A stretch of DNA of 64,000 bases from Parasphingorhabdus cellanae (GTDB taxonomy: Bacteria > Pseudomonadota > Alphaproteobacteria > Sphingomonadales > Sphingomonadaceae). Each line of letters opens with the position of its first letter. Positions within the stretch are counted from its first letter, which is position 1. Below the pieces are notes generated by a model. The model had not been told where the DNA came from, did no database searches, and was given only the letters and a program-made list of their open reading frames with translations. The position numbers were made by a program, and so were the translations under genes. Positions 17,672 to 25,954 of the stretch are shown piece by piece. Where the stretch lies: positions 3,462,001 through 3,526,000 of the forward strand of contig NZ_CP071794.1 in the NCBI RefSeq assembly GCF_017498565.1, written 5' to 3'.

Positions 17672-18337
17672 ATGGGGACCGTATTAATCACAGGCGCCAA
17701 TCGCGGTATCGGGCTGGAAATGGCCAAGCAATATGCTGACAATGGCTGGGATGTCATCGGCACGGCGCGGGAACCGAATAAGGCGGAAGAGCTGAACGCG
17801 ATTGCCAATGCGAAGACGATGCAATTGGACGCAGCGGACGATGCCAGTGTTGCGAATTTTACCAGCGAAATTGGCGATCAACCGATTGATCTCTACATCA
17901 ACAACGCGGGCATATACGGGCCGCAGGAGTTTGATCGCGATGGCTGGCTGGAGCTGCTTAACGTCAATGTCGTGGCGCCGGTCAAGTTGGCCAATGCGCT
18001 GAAAGACAATGTCGCCAAGTCGGATGGCAAGAAAATGGTCGTGATTTCCAGTCAGGTCGGCAGCATTGCGGAAAATGAAAGCGGTGACATGATGTATTAC
18101 CGCACCAGCAAGGCAGCCGTGAACCAGGCGTGGAAATCCCTGTCGAACCAGTGGAAAGATGACGGCTTGACGCTCACCATGATGCATCCCGGCTGGGTCC
18201 AGACCGATATGGGCGGTCCTAATGCCGACTTGACACCGCAGGAAAGCGTGAGCGGTATGCGGCAGGTGATCGAAAATCTGGATCATTCGCAGACCGGGGC
18301 TTTCCATGATTATAGCGGCCGCGAAATCCCTTGGTAA
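17672..18337 (+). CDS. SDR family oxidoreductase (C-factor-like)
   Basis: The 221-residue short-chain dehydrogenase/reductase has the cofactor motif TGANRGIGLEMAKQ (residues 7-20), NNAGIYG and the catalytic YxxxK as YRTSKAAVNQ near residue 142, with the preceding Ser in VVISSQVGS. The small size and GIYGPQ sequence resemble the myxobacterial C-factor/sniffer group of SDRs. AAAGGAAA precedes the ATG. Substrate unknown. Confidence 0.93.
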   Translation: MGTVLITGANRGIGLEMAKQYADNGWDVIGTAREPNKAEELNAIANAKTMQLDAADDASVANFTSEIGDQPIDLYINNAGIYGPQEFDRDGWLELLNVNVVAPVKLANALKDNVAKSDGKKMVVISSQVGSIAENESGDMMYYRTSKAAVNQAWKSLSNQWKDDGLTLTMMHPGWVQTDMGGPNADLTPQESVSGMRQVIENLDHSQTGAFHDYSGREIPW

Positions 18338-18417
18338 TTCTTCATCCTGCTTGGGCAAAGGACAATGGTTGCGGCTGTTACGATTGATGCTAAACCTTTG
18401 CGAAAAGGAGCTGCTTC

Positions 18418-19521
18418 ATGTTCAAATTCTCGTCCATCCTACCCGCTTTAACGTTTGCCGCACTGGCATTTGGCAGCAGCGCCAGCGCGCAGCCTTTTGA
18501 AGATGACAGCTGGTCGATCGCCATTCACGGCGGCGCGGGCACGCTAGAACGTGAGAAGATCACGCCGGAGAAGGACGCGGAGATCCGCGCTGCTCTGAAC
18601 GCCGCCTTGGCTGAAGGTTCCAAAATCCTGAAAGCGGGCGGCAGTGCGATGGAGGCGATCACGGCCACGATCATCCTGCTGGAGAATGATCCCAATTTCA
18701 ACGCGGGCAAGGGCGCTGTGTATACATGGGATAAAACCAACGAGCTCGACGCCAGCATCATGGATGGCAGCGACCTGTCCGCTGGCGCTGTGGCCGGCGT
18801 CACGGCCACAAAAAACCCGATCTTGCTGGCCCGTGCGGTTAAGGACAATAGCCCGCACGTGATGCTGTCCGGCAAAGGGGCCGACCAGTTCAGCCGCGAA
18901 CAGGGATTGGAACAGGCAACGCCCGATTATTACGCCACGCCGCTTCGGCTCAAACAGATTGAGGATGTGCATGCCAAGGAAGTCAGCGCCGCGGATGTCG
19001 ATTACAAATTCGGCACCGTCGGCGCTGTTGCGATGGACAGCAAAGGTAATATGGCGGCGGGAACCAGCACCGGCGGCATGACCGGCAAGCGCTGGGGCCG
19101 GATTGGCGACAGTCCAGTGATTGGCGCGGGCACCTACGCGCGCAACCGCAGCTGCGCCATATCAGCCACCGGGGCCGGTGAATATTTCATCCGACTGGGT
19201 GTGGCGCATGAGATTTGTACCCGTATCTGGACGCGTTTCCTTGCGGTTCGGGATGAAGTGCAAGCGACTGTTCCCACGGATAAAGACGGTGTGCCCGAAT
19301 ATTATATCCACGCGAGCGAATTTGCGCTGCCGCCCGAGGAAGTGCAGAAAATCGCTGATGACGTTATCGCCGAACTTGGCGAGATTGGCGGCACCGGCGG
19401 GATCATATTTGCCACCCCTTGGGGTCAGGCGGGCTATAGCTTCAACACCCCGGGCATGTACCGCGGCCGTGCGACCAGCGATGGTGCTATGAGCGTATCG
19501 ATTTACGGGGATGAGGAATAA
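18418..19521 (+). CDS. Isoaspartyl peptidase/L-asparaginase, secreted
   Basis: The 367-residue N-terminal nucleophile hydrolase precursor has a signal peptide (MFKFSSILPALTFAALAFGS, cleavage after ASA), so it acts in the periplasm. It has SIAIHGGAGTLER at the mature start, NAGKGAVYTWD, and the autocatalytic cleavage site before Thr200 in YKFGTVGAVAMD, which becomes the nucleophile of the beta chain. TSTGGMTGKRWGRIGDSPVIGAGTYA is the substrate loop. It hydrolyses isoaspartyl dipeptides and possibly asparagine. Confidence 0.95.
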   Translation: MFKFSSILPALTFAALAFGSSASAQPFEDDSWSIAIHGGAGTLEREKITPEKDAEIRAALNAALAEGSKILKAGGSAMEAITATIILLENDPNFNAGKGAVYTWDKTNELDASIMDGSDLSAGAVAGVTATKNPILLARAVKDNSPHVMLSGKGADQFSREQGLEQATPDYYATPLRLKQIEDVHAKEVSAADVDYKFGTVGAVAMDSKGNMAAGTSTGGMTGKRWGRIGDSPVIGAGTYARNRSCAISATGAGEYFIRLGVAHEICTRIWTRFLAVRDEVQATVPTDKDGVPEYYIHASEFALPPEEVQKIADDVIAELGEIGGTGGIIFATPWGQAGYSFNTPGMYRGRATSDGAMSVSIYGDEE

Positions 19522-19527
19522 AGAACT

Positions 19528-20148
19528 CTAGTCGACCAGAACCGATAGTTGGTTTTCTGCATAGTCGAAGGCTGCGTCTATGTCAGACTTGATCACCCGT
19601 CCTTCGGATAGTGGTGGCAAATTATCCTGATCAAAATAACCGGCAGCGCTGGTCTCCCCGCTTGCGGCCGGAACATCGTCATTTACCTGCTGACATAGAA
19701 AGAATAACTTATAAAAATCCCTGAGATCTGGCTCGTAAGCCTGTTTGGCTTTGTGCCGGACGCTGTATAGTCCGACGACTTCTGCCACTATCCCTGCTTC
19801 TTCCTCGATTTCTTTAAGGATATTTTCGGATGGAGATAAACCAATATCGGCAAAGCCGCCGGGCAGCGTCCATAAGCCATCCGCTTTTTCCTTAACCAGT
19901 AATATTTCGCCTTTTCGGATAATCGCGCCACGTACATCGACCTTGGGCGTGACATACCCGTTGGCCGAACTGGAAACCAGATTGTCGATACGCGAAAGAG
20001 GTACATTGCCGAGGGCGCTCAGCATCGACCGGGCAATGCCCTGCATTTCACTATACCGTTCATGGTCAAAAGCATCTTTAGTGAAATGCTGCCCAGTGGT
20101 GGAAAGAGCTTCCAGTCTCTTTGCCCAGCGTAACCATTGATCTTCCAT
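19528..20148 (-). CDS. NUDIX hydrolase with N-terminal NUDIX-associated domain
   Basis: The 206-residue protein has a helical N-terminal part (EDQWLRWAKRLEALSTTGQH) characteristic of the hydrolase_N type that precedes certain NUDIX domains. The Nudix box is near residue 95-118 (GGFADIGLSPSENILKEIEEE). The box departs slightly from the consensus: Leu replaces the usual Glu after the first Gly pair and Lys replaces Arg. Relatives cleave ADP-ribose or nucleoside diphosphate sugars. It is convergent with the isoaspartyl peptidase, 6 bases apart. Confidence 0.92.
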   Translation of the reverse strand: MEDQWLRWAKRLEALSTTGQHFTKDAFDHERYSEMQGIARSMLSALGNVPLSRIDNLVSSSANGYVTPKVDVRGAIIRKGEILLVKEKADGLWTLPGGFADIGLSPSENILKEIEEEAGIVAEVVGLYSVRHKAKQAYEPDLRDFYKLFFLCQQVNDDVPAASGETSAAGYFDQDNLPPLSEGRVIKSDIDAAFDYAENQLSVLVD

Positions 20149-20239
20149 CTAATAGCTCCCTCTTAAGAAAACTGTTTAGCAAAATTGAACTGGCTTAGGA
20201 ATGAACCATCTCAGAGTAGTTATTATCATGTTGATAGAC

Positions 20240-21478
20240 CTACTCCCCCATCGGTGTCGCCGCCTTCGCTGCCTTCGTCGTGACGATATAGTCAAAGCCC
20301 AGCACCACAAATTTCCCGAATGTTGATAGGTCATTGATTCCTTTGCTTTCCAACCGGCGCCGGATGGGTTCGAGTGGGATGAGATAATGGCCGGTATCGC
20401 CGATCCGGGCGCTGTCTATCTGTGCCGCCTCAAGAATAGGTGTAATGATCTTGTCGTCCACCGTTTTGACTTGCGTATAGCCTTCCGGCGAGGGCCGCAT
20501 GGTCAGTTGCTCACCGCCAAGACCGCTGAACGCGATGTGCAGCGATTGCATCTTGTTGGCGGCTGCCAGCCCGGGGAGCAGCGATCCGATATCGAACATC
20601 TTGGTCGGCGTGGTCCCGCGGCCGAGATGATAAGCACCCATTTTCAGCAGCACGCGCGGCGCAGGTTCTTCTGCTTCATGATATTGCTGTAAAAATAGGC
20701 CGTGTATCAGCGCGATGCGGTCGGCATTATTGGCGAAATAGCGCCCGGCATTGTTGTGCTGATAAATGGCCGCGCTTCGTGCCAGCGAGTCAATTATATC
20801 TTGCGCCTCTGGGGAGCCAGTAAATTTGGCGCGCAGCTCGGCAAATGTTGCGGGCGGGGCCGATAGCATCAACAGGCTCCCTTGATCAGCGGCGGCTACA
20901 GCTGTCAGGTCTTTCTGCAGCAAGCTATTGGCGGCCTCACGCGCAGCCGCATTGGGAGCCATGACTTTTAATTCTTCTAACAGGATCGTCGGCGCGCCGA
21001 TAAATTCCTGATCAATACCCCATAGATCCACAGCGCCTTCGGGTTCGGCAAAATCATTGGCGAGCAGCGCATCTTCACGGTTGCTGACGAAGGGCAGGGC
21101 AATGGGCTTGCCCGCGACCAGAGTGGCGACACCCGTGACGCCATCGGTCCGCAGCGCCTGCTGCACGGCCTTGTTAGACCAGGGACCGATTTCGACGGCA
21201 TGATAGGTACGGCCGTGTTTCTTCATCTCGGTTGCCAGACCCCGGCCCAGCTCAGGGGCATCCGCAAAACCGTGGTCCTCACCCAGTGCGACAAATTGCG
21301 CCTTCTCGATTTCCGCGCGCAAAATATCACCGCCCGGACCGGCAAGACCATCCGGCCCGAAAGAAATTTCCCAGACTGGAATTTCGGGTCCTGTCGCTTT
21401 AGACACGTCTTCAGCCGCTGCCGGCGTGGCCAGCGTCAGCGCGCATAAACCCGTCACCGCTGTCAGGAATTTCCGCAT
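20240..21478 (-). CDS. Secreted EreA/ChaN-like protein, function unknown
   Basis: The 412-residue protein has a clear signal peptide (MRKFLTAVTGLCALTLATPA, cleavage after AAA). The mature part starts with AEIEKAQFVALGEDHGFADA, resembling the GE.H motif of the erythromycin esterase/ChaN/Tiki fold. Later come YHAVEIGPWS, FLQQYHEAEEPAPRVLLKMGAYHLGRG and a C-terminal FDYIV strand. A putative metal or catalytic site would use the Glu and His of GEDHGF. I would not assign antibiotic esterase activity; the fold is used by peptidases and haem-handling proteins too. Confidence 0.65.
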   Translation of the reverse strand: MRKFLTAVTGLCALTLATPAAAEDVSKATGPEIPVWEISFGPDGLAGPGGDILRAEIEKAQFVALGEDHGFADAPELGRGLATEMKKHGRTYHAVEIGPWSNKAVQQALRTDGVTGVATLVAGKPIALPFVSNREDALLANDFAEPEGAVDLWGIDQEFIGAPTILLEELKVMAPNAAAREAANSLLQKDLTAVAAADQGSLLMLSAPPATFAELRAKFTGSPEAQDIIDSLARSAAIYQHNNAGRYFANNADRIALIHGLFLQQYHEAEEPAPRVLLKMGAYHLGRGTTPTKMFDIGSLLPGLAAANKMQSLHIAFSGLGGEQLTMRPSPEGYTQVKTVDDKIITPILEAAQIDSARIGDTGHYLIPLEPIRRRLESKGINDLSTFGKFVVLGFDYIVTTKAAKAATPMGE

Positions 21479-21929
21479 ATCCTCTCTCCCGTCGATTGTT
21501 TTAGTGAGTTATATCACCAATACGGATGATGTAAATGCTCTTAACCCGTGCTGTAACGGTTGTTTCACAAAATTCGTCATCCTGAACTTGATTCAGGATC
21601 CAGGGTTGCAGGTCACTAATTGCCGCTCTGGGTGCTGAATCAAGTTCAGCATGACGAAACAGGATAGCACCGTTTCCAAATGCCAAAATACGTCACCGCA
21701 TCCCGCTGCAAAAGCCTCTGTCCTACATCGCATCGCCGCGCTATGCAGGCGGAATGATGAATATGTGCATTCCCTGTTTCGATGAAGATCGGCCCGTGAA
21801 AGGTCACACTGTCGGGGTGATCATCCAAGTAAAATTATCTATTTTTCAAGATCTTGGATCAAAAGTCACAGAAAAGAAATTGGGCCGTTCGTGTAATCTA
21901 AATGAGCAGGCGAGAGGGCGATTCAACAC
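21479..21929. other. Intergenic region between divergent genes (451 bases)
   Basis: Contains the leader of the minus-strand EreA-like gene, the long inverted repeat at 21575-21656, and the upstream region of the carboxylase gene. A GCGAGAGGG stretch about 13 bases before ATG 21930 may be its ribosome site. I found no open frame with a credible start and no RNA gene. Confidence 0.6.
21575..21656. repeat. Long near-perfect inverted repeat (dispersed intergenic element)
   Basis: The 22-base left arm at 21575-21596 (CGTCATCCTGAACTTGATTC plus AG) and right arm at 21635-21656 are complementary except at one base, separated by 38 bases. The arm sequence resembles a dispersed intergenic repeat widespread in Sphingomonadales. 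The RNA would form a long hairpin; no open frame or transposase is inside. Confidence 0.8.
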
Positions 21930-23453
21930 ATGACATGGAAACTGGAAATTGAAGAGCTGCGAGAGCGGCAGCGGCTGGCGGAAAAAATGGGCGGCGATGA
22001 AAAAGTCTCGCGCCAGCACGGGCGGGGCAAGCTTGATGCGCGTGCCCGGATCGCCGGAATTGTCGATGAAGACAGTTTTCGCGAGATCGGCAAGATTGCC
22101 GGACGCGGGACCTATGATGAGAATGGCGAGTTTAAAGATTTTGCACCCAGCAACCTGATCTTTGGCCGCGCGAATATCGAAGGCCGTCCGGTCGTCGCCA
22201 GCGCCGATGATTTTACCGTTCGCGGCGGCGCAGCGGATGCGGCGCTGCACCGCAAGTTTACCCAATGCGAGAAAATGGCCCATACGCTGGGCATTCCGAT
22301 GATCCGGATGATTGACGGCACTGGCGGCGGCGGATCGGTCAAGTCGCTCGAAGACATGGGCTTCACCTATGTCCCGGCGGTTCCCGGCTGGGAAGATATT
22401 ATCAAGAATCAGGAAACCGTGCCGGTCGTGGCTCTCGCACTCGGGCCCACCGCGGGCATGGGCGCTGCACGAACCGTGGCTAGCCACTATTCGATCATGG
22501 TGCGCGAATTGTCTCAGATTTTCGCCGCTGGCCCGGCGGTGGCCGCTGCGATTGGTGACAGTCTGACGAAGGAAGAATTGGGTGGCAGCGAGATCCATGC
22601 CCGCAACGGCGTCGTGGACGAAGAGGTTGCCAGCGAAGCGGAGGCTTTCGTCACGGCGCGAAAATTCCTGTCCTATTTGCCGAGCAATATTAATCAGCGC
22701 GCCGACCGTATTGTCACTGGAGACCCGGCTGGCCGTCGCGATCAGGCGCTGCTTTCTGCGGTGCCGCGCGGCGACAAACAAGTCTATTCCATGCGCAAGA
22801 TCATGGATTCGGTTTTTGACAAAGGCTCGGTTTTTGAAATGGGCAAACGTTGGGGGCGAGCAGCGATTACCGCCTTTGCCCGGCTGGATGGCTATCCGGT
22901 TGCGGTGCTGGCGAATGACCCCAGTTTTCTGGGCGGCAGTTGGGAAGCCAAGTCTTCAGAAAAGGTCGAGCGATTTGCCAAGCTCGCGGACCAGTTCCGG
23001 CTTCCCGTGGTGCATCTGGTCGACAATCCCGGGTTTATGATCGGCGAAGAAGCGGAGCGGACCGGCACCATTCGCTATGGTGTGCAGGCGATGAACGCGG
23101 TGTATAAGGCAACCGTACCGTGGGCCAGCGTCATCGTTCGCCGTGCTTACGGTATTGCGGGCAGCGCCATGTCCAACGCAGAAAATTTCCAATACCGCTT
23201 CGCCTGGCCCAGCGGCGACTGGGGGTCTCTGCCCATCACCGGCGGGCTGGAGGTTGCCTATAAAGCGGATATCGAATCGTCCGAAGATCCCGCCGCGCGG
23301 CTGGAAGAGATAAAGGCCAAACTCAATCAGGTGACCTCCCCCTTCCGTACAGCGGAGCAATTTAGCGTGGAAGATATTATCGACCCGCGCGAAACCCGGC
23401 CATTGTTATGCGAATTTGCTGATCTGGCGTGGCGCAAATTGGAGATGGGATGA
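21930..23453 (+). CDS. Acyl-CoA carboxylase subunit beta (carboxyltransferase)
   Basis: The 507-residue protein has both carboxyltransferase half-domains. Visible are the biotin-handling GTGGGGSVKSLEDMGFTYVP block (residues about 131-150), LGPTAGMGAARTVASHYSIM, and in the second half FDKGSVFEMGKRWGRA, LANDPSFLGGS, HLVDNPGFMIGEEAE and RRAYGIAGSAMSN. It transfers carboxyl from biotin to an acyl-CoA (acetyl-, propionyl- or methylcrotonyl-type; not resolved). No biotin carboxylase alpha subunit is adjacent in the window, so the partner gene must be elsewhere. Confidence 0.94.
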   Translation: MTWKLEIEELRERQRLAEKMGGDEKVSRQHGRGKLDARARIAGIVDEDSFREIGKIAGRGTYDENGEFKDFAPSNLIFGRANIEGRPVVASADDFTVRGGAADAALHRKFTQCEKMAHTLGIPMIRMIDGTGGGGSVKSLEDMGFTYVPAVPGWEDIIKNQETVPVVALALGPTAGMGAARTVASHYSIMVRELSQIFAAGPAVAAAIGDSLTKEELGGSEIHARNGVVDEEVASEAEAFVTARKFLSYLPSNINQRADRIVTGDPAGRRDQALLSAVPRGDKQVYSMRKIMDSVFDKGSVFEMGKRWGRAAITAFARLDGYPVAVLANDPSFLGGSWEAKSSEKVERFAKLADQFRLPVVHLVDNPGFMIGEEAERTGTIRYGVQAMNAVYKATVPWASVIVRRAYGIAGSAMSNAENFQYRFAWPSGDWGSLPITGGLEVAYKADIESSEDPAARLEEIKAKLNQVTSPFRTAEQFSVEDIIDPRETRPLLCEFADLAWRKLEMG

Positions 23454-23579
23454 CCCAATCGCCCGCCGTGATAGAAAGCTCCAGCTCATTCAGCCTGCCG
23501 CAACATCCATAATATTATCACATTTGGAGTCTGTTACGGGGACGGTCGTCTACAAGCCAAATGGCTGAAAGGTAATTTT

Positions 23580-23972
23580 ATGTCCCTTGTGCCTATTTCG
23601 AAAATCAATCTCATCCTGTTAGTAGGCCTTTTATTTGCGACGGGCGCAGCCGCGGAAGTTTCAAAACCGGTGGACACGCCGGAACGGTTTTCGGTTCTGG
23701 TAACCTACGGCGATGACGTCTGCCCAGAAGCGGAGGCCGACGAAATCATCGTGTGCGCCAAGCGGCCGGAATCGGAGCGCTACCGGATTCCCAAAGATTT
23801 ACGAAAAGTGGAAGAGGAAAGTAGCGGCGAACAGAGCTGGAGTTCAACCGTGGCCTCTCACGAAGACGCTGCCCGAGCAGGCCGGCCGAATAGTTGCTCG
23901 GTAAATGGAACAAACGGTTGGACAGGCTGTCAGGCTGCGCTTTTGCGCCGATGGTTTGATGAACGCCGCTGA
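23580..23972 (+). CDS. Conserved secreted protein of sphingomonads, unknown function
   Basis: The 130-residue protein has a signal peptide (ISKINLILLVGLLFATGAAA, cleavage near residue 24). The mature part contains DDVCPEAEADEIIVCAKRPE, then SERYRIPKDLRK, and ends with PNSCSVNGTNGWTGCQAALLR. The two Cys pairs suggest disulfides. I recall small proteins with this YGDDxCPxxxxDEIVVCAR...RYRIP pattern as common in Sphingomonadales; no function is known. It is the last backbone-type gene before the tRNA fragment at 23978. Confidence 0.75.
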   Translation: MSLVPISKINLILLVGLLFATGAAAEVSKPVDTPERFSVLVTYGDDVCPEAEADEIIVCAKRPESERYRIPKDLRKVEEESSGEQSWSSTVASHEDAARAGRPNSCSVNGTNGWTGCQAALLRRWFDERR

Positions 23973-23977
23973 ATAAT

Positions 23978-24021
23978 TGGTCGGGACGAGAGGATTCGAA
24001 CCTCCGACCCCACACACCCCC
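23978..24021 (-). tRNA. tRNA-Pro 3'-half fragment (probable att site)
   Basis: On the minus strand this reads, 5' to 3', a GGGGGT anticodon-loop-like string, the variable region GGGTC, T-arm GGAGG-TTCGAAT-CCTCT, acceptor strand CGTCCCG, discriminator A and CCA. It matches the 3' half of a bacterial tRNA-Pro. The bases upstream do not form an anticodon 5' stem, D arm or CGGGACG acceptor partner, so it cannot be a functional tRNA. Such 3' halves beginning in the anticodon loop are left when tyrosine-integrase elements insert into tRNA genes. The inserted DNA would lie to the right of this fragment. Confidence 0.78.
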
Positions 24022-24141
24022 AGCTGAAAAATTGGAGGTTGGGAGGAGGCTCAGCTAGCTATGCTCTATCTGTCGACCAATGCATTTCAACACTGTTGAG
24101 CCTGATAATTTGACCTTTGCAATGGTGGATGGCTAATCAGG

Positions 24142-24972
24142 TTAGCCCACTTGATTTAAGCTCAACAATGCTTCTTTGCGTGCTTTGGTATTCCGTTCCG
24201 ATACCTTCAAAAACTTTTCGACTATGTTGTCAGGTGCGGTATCAGGGGAACCGCTGTTAAAGGGAGGGGCGGGGTTATACTCCTGGCCCAGCTGAATCAT
24301 CTGCGCACGGTCTTTGCCCCATAAATGTGCAATAAGATAAAGCGCGAAATCGATCCCTGCTGTAACGCCGCCACCGGTTATCCGGTTACGATCTATTACC
24401 ACGCGCTCATTAACCGGTTCAGCTCCAACAATGGGGAGCAGGTCCCGGCAGGTCCAATGCGTTGTTGCTTTGTACCCTTTCAATAGTCCTGCAGCCCCGA
24501 GAGCCAGCGCGCCCGTACAAACAGACGTCACCCAGTCGGCGCTTGTGCCAGCCTTTTTGAGAAAACCCAGCGTATTTTCATCCAATAGAAGCTTATTGAT
24601 TCCTGGGCCGCCGGGGATGAAAAGCATATCAAGAGAAGGTGCGTCAACAAATGTGACATCCGGCACCACACGGCATCCAGAATCTGTTGTTATCAATTCT
24701 GAGCTCTGCGCAATAAGCTTTATGTCAACTGCTGGAATTCGAGCCAAAGCATCCATTGGGCCGACCAGGTCGAGATTAGTCATATCATCAAATATGACCA
24801 TGCCAACAACAAAGCGTTTCTTGGACACAGACTCTGGAATGGTCGTTTCATTTCTCATAGTTTCTCTCTCGTTTTTTCTTACCGGCACTCCAGCAAATAG
24901 GGGCTGGGTAGCGGCCGCGGTGAGTAAACTGCTCAGGGCAATGAAATGCCGCCGGTCTATATTATAACTCAT
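24142..24972 (-). CDS. DJ-1/PfpI protein, isonitrile hydratase (InhA)-like, exported
   Basis: The 276-residue protein has a Tat-like N-terminus (NIDRRHFIALSSLLTAAATQ), then the DJ-1/PfpI fold. It resembles Pseudomonas isonitrile hydratase InhA over the whole domain: Asp68 in TNLDLVGPMDA and the nucleophile Cys152 with Thr153 in SVCTGALALG match the essential Asp17, Cys101 and Thr102 of InhA, with the same 84-residue Asp-to-Cys spacing. It also has FIPGGPGINK, GGGVTAGIDFALYLIAHLWG and YNPAPPFNSGSPDTAP. InhA-type enzymes hydrate R-NC to N-formamides, but related proteins have other roles. The start overlaps the stop of its paralogue by one base. Confidence 0.8.
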   Translation of the reverse strand: MSYNIDRRHFIALSSLLTAAATQPLFAGVPVRKNERETMRNETTIPESVSKKRFVVGMVIFDDMTNLDLVGPMDALARIPAVDIKLIAQSSELITTDSGCRVVPDVTFVDAPSLDMLFIPGGPGINKLLLDENTLGFLKKAGTSADWVTSVCTGALALGAAGLLKGYKATTHWTCRDLLPIVGAEPVNERVVIDRNRITGGGVTAGIDFALYLIAHLWGKDRAQMIQLGQEYNPAPPFNSGSPDTAPDNIVEKFLKVSERNTKARKEALLSLNQVG

Positions 24973-25805
24973 CAGGAAAGTTTCAGACGGGCAGCGGCAT
25001 TTTCTGCCGCAACCCGAGCAGCTGCATCCATGCCTTGGCGGCTTTTGCGCATAGAGGCTGTTCGCTCAGGTCCTGCTTCTTCCGGAGAACCATTTTTGAA
25101 AGGCGGCTGGGGTGTATATTCGATAATAAGCTGAATACGTTTGGCTGCCTCTTCGTCTTTTAGCTTTGCCGCTAGCGCCAGACCAAAGTCTATTCCCGCA
25201 GTCACGCCGCCGCCAGTAAACCGGTTGCGGTCCTGCACGATGCGTTGGTTTACATGACGCGCGCCAAATAATGGCAACAACTCTGCAACTGCCCAATAGG
25301 ATGTTGCATCATATCCATCCAGCAATCCTGCTGCACCCAACACCAGGCTACCGGTGCAGACACTTGTCACCCAATCAGCGCGAGACCCAAGGTCGGCAAC
25401 AAAATCACACACTTCAGGATCTTCCATACAGGCGGTGGTCCCAATGATACCGCCGGGCACAAAAAGAACATCCGGATCGCGGTTTGCATCAGCAAAACTA
25501 TGCGTAGGAGCCATTGGAATTCGTAAGTCTGTTGTGACAGGCTTTGTATCTTTCCACACCAATTCAATATTGCAGCGCAATATGTTGAATACAGTCATGG
25601 GTCCAATTAGATCCAAAGCGACCATTTTGGGGTAAACAAGCATAGAAACTTTCGGAGCATCCTTTGGAATAGCTCGCATTTTCCGCATATGCTCCTCTTT
25701 CGTTTCCTTCATTTCAGTTGTCGCCGCTTGTGCCGGCAAGGCTGCACCTGCGGCAAGCATGGCGCTTAAACTCATAACCTGCCTGCGATCAATTTCGTTT
25801 GTCAT
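24972..25805 (-). CDS. DJ-1/PfpI protein, isonitrile hydratase (InhA)-like, exported (paralogue)
   Basis: The 277-residue tandem paralogue of the following gene has an N-terminal RR signal-like segment (DRRQVMSLSAMLAAGAALPA, cleavage near AQA). The catalytic set is intact: Asp65 in VALDLIGPM, Cys150-Thr151 in SVCTGSLVLGAAGLLDG. Other matches to InhA are LFVPGGIIGT, DRNRFTGGGVTAGIDFGLAL and IEYTPQPPFKNGSP. Two exported copies side by side suggest different substrates or a heteromer. It lies downstream of a DUF2946-like gene on the same strand (gap about 150 bases), perhaps one transcript. Confidence 0.8.
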   Translation of the reverse strand: MTNEIDRRQVMSLSAMLAAGAALPAQAATTEMKETKEEHMRKMRAIPKDAPKVSMLVYPKMVALDLIGPMTVFNILRCNIELVWKDTKPVTTDLRIPMAPTHSFADANRDPDVLFVPGGIIGTTACMEDPEVCDFVADLGSRADWVTSVCTGSLVLGAAGLLDGYDATSYWAVAELLPLFGARHVNQRIVQDRNRFTGGGVTAGIDFGLALAAKLKDEEAAKRIQLIIEYTPQPPFKNGSPEEAGPERTASMRKSRQGMDAAARVAAENAAARLKLS

Positions 25806-25954
25806 AATAAATTCCTTGATAAATCAAATGTGGAACGATGGTTCCACTTCAGTGCCCGGTCACATAAACAGATGAACCGATCCCAAATAACTGGCTCGGA
25901 GATCTATCTGCTTTTGACGACCTGCCGGGCTTGCCAGCATAGAATGTTTAGGAT

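Noticed and set aside
21846..22781. Minus-strand open frame of 311 codons
   Set aside because: Antisense to the acyl-CoA carboxylase beta gene, which carries all family motifs.
23978..24021. Functional tRNA-Pro gene
   Set aside because: No 5' acceptor, D arm or anticodon 5' stem can be formed from the upstream sequence.
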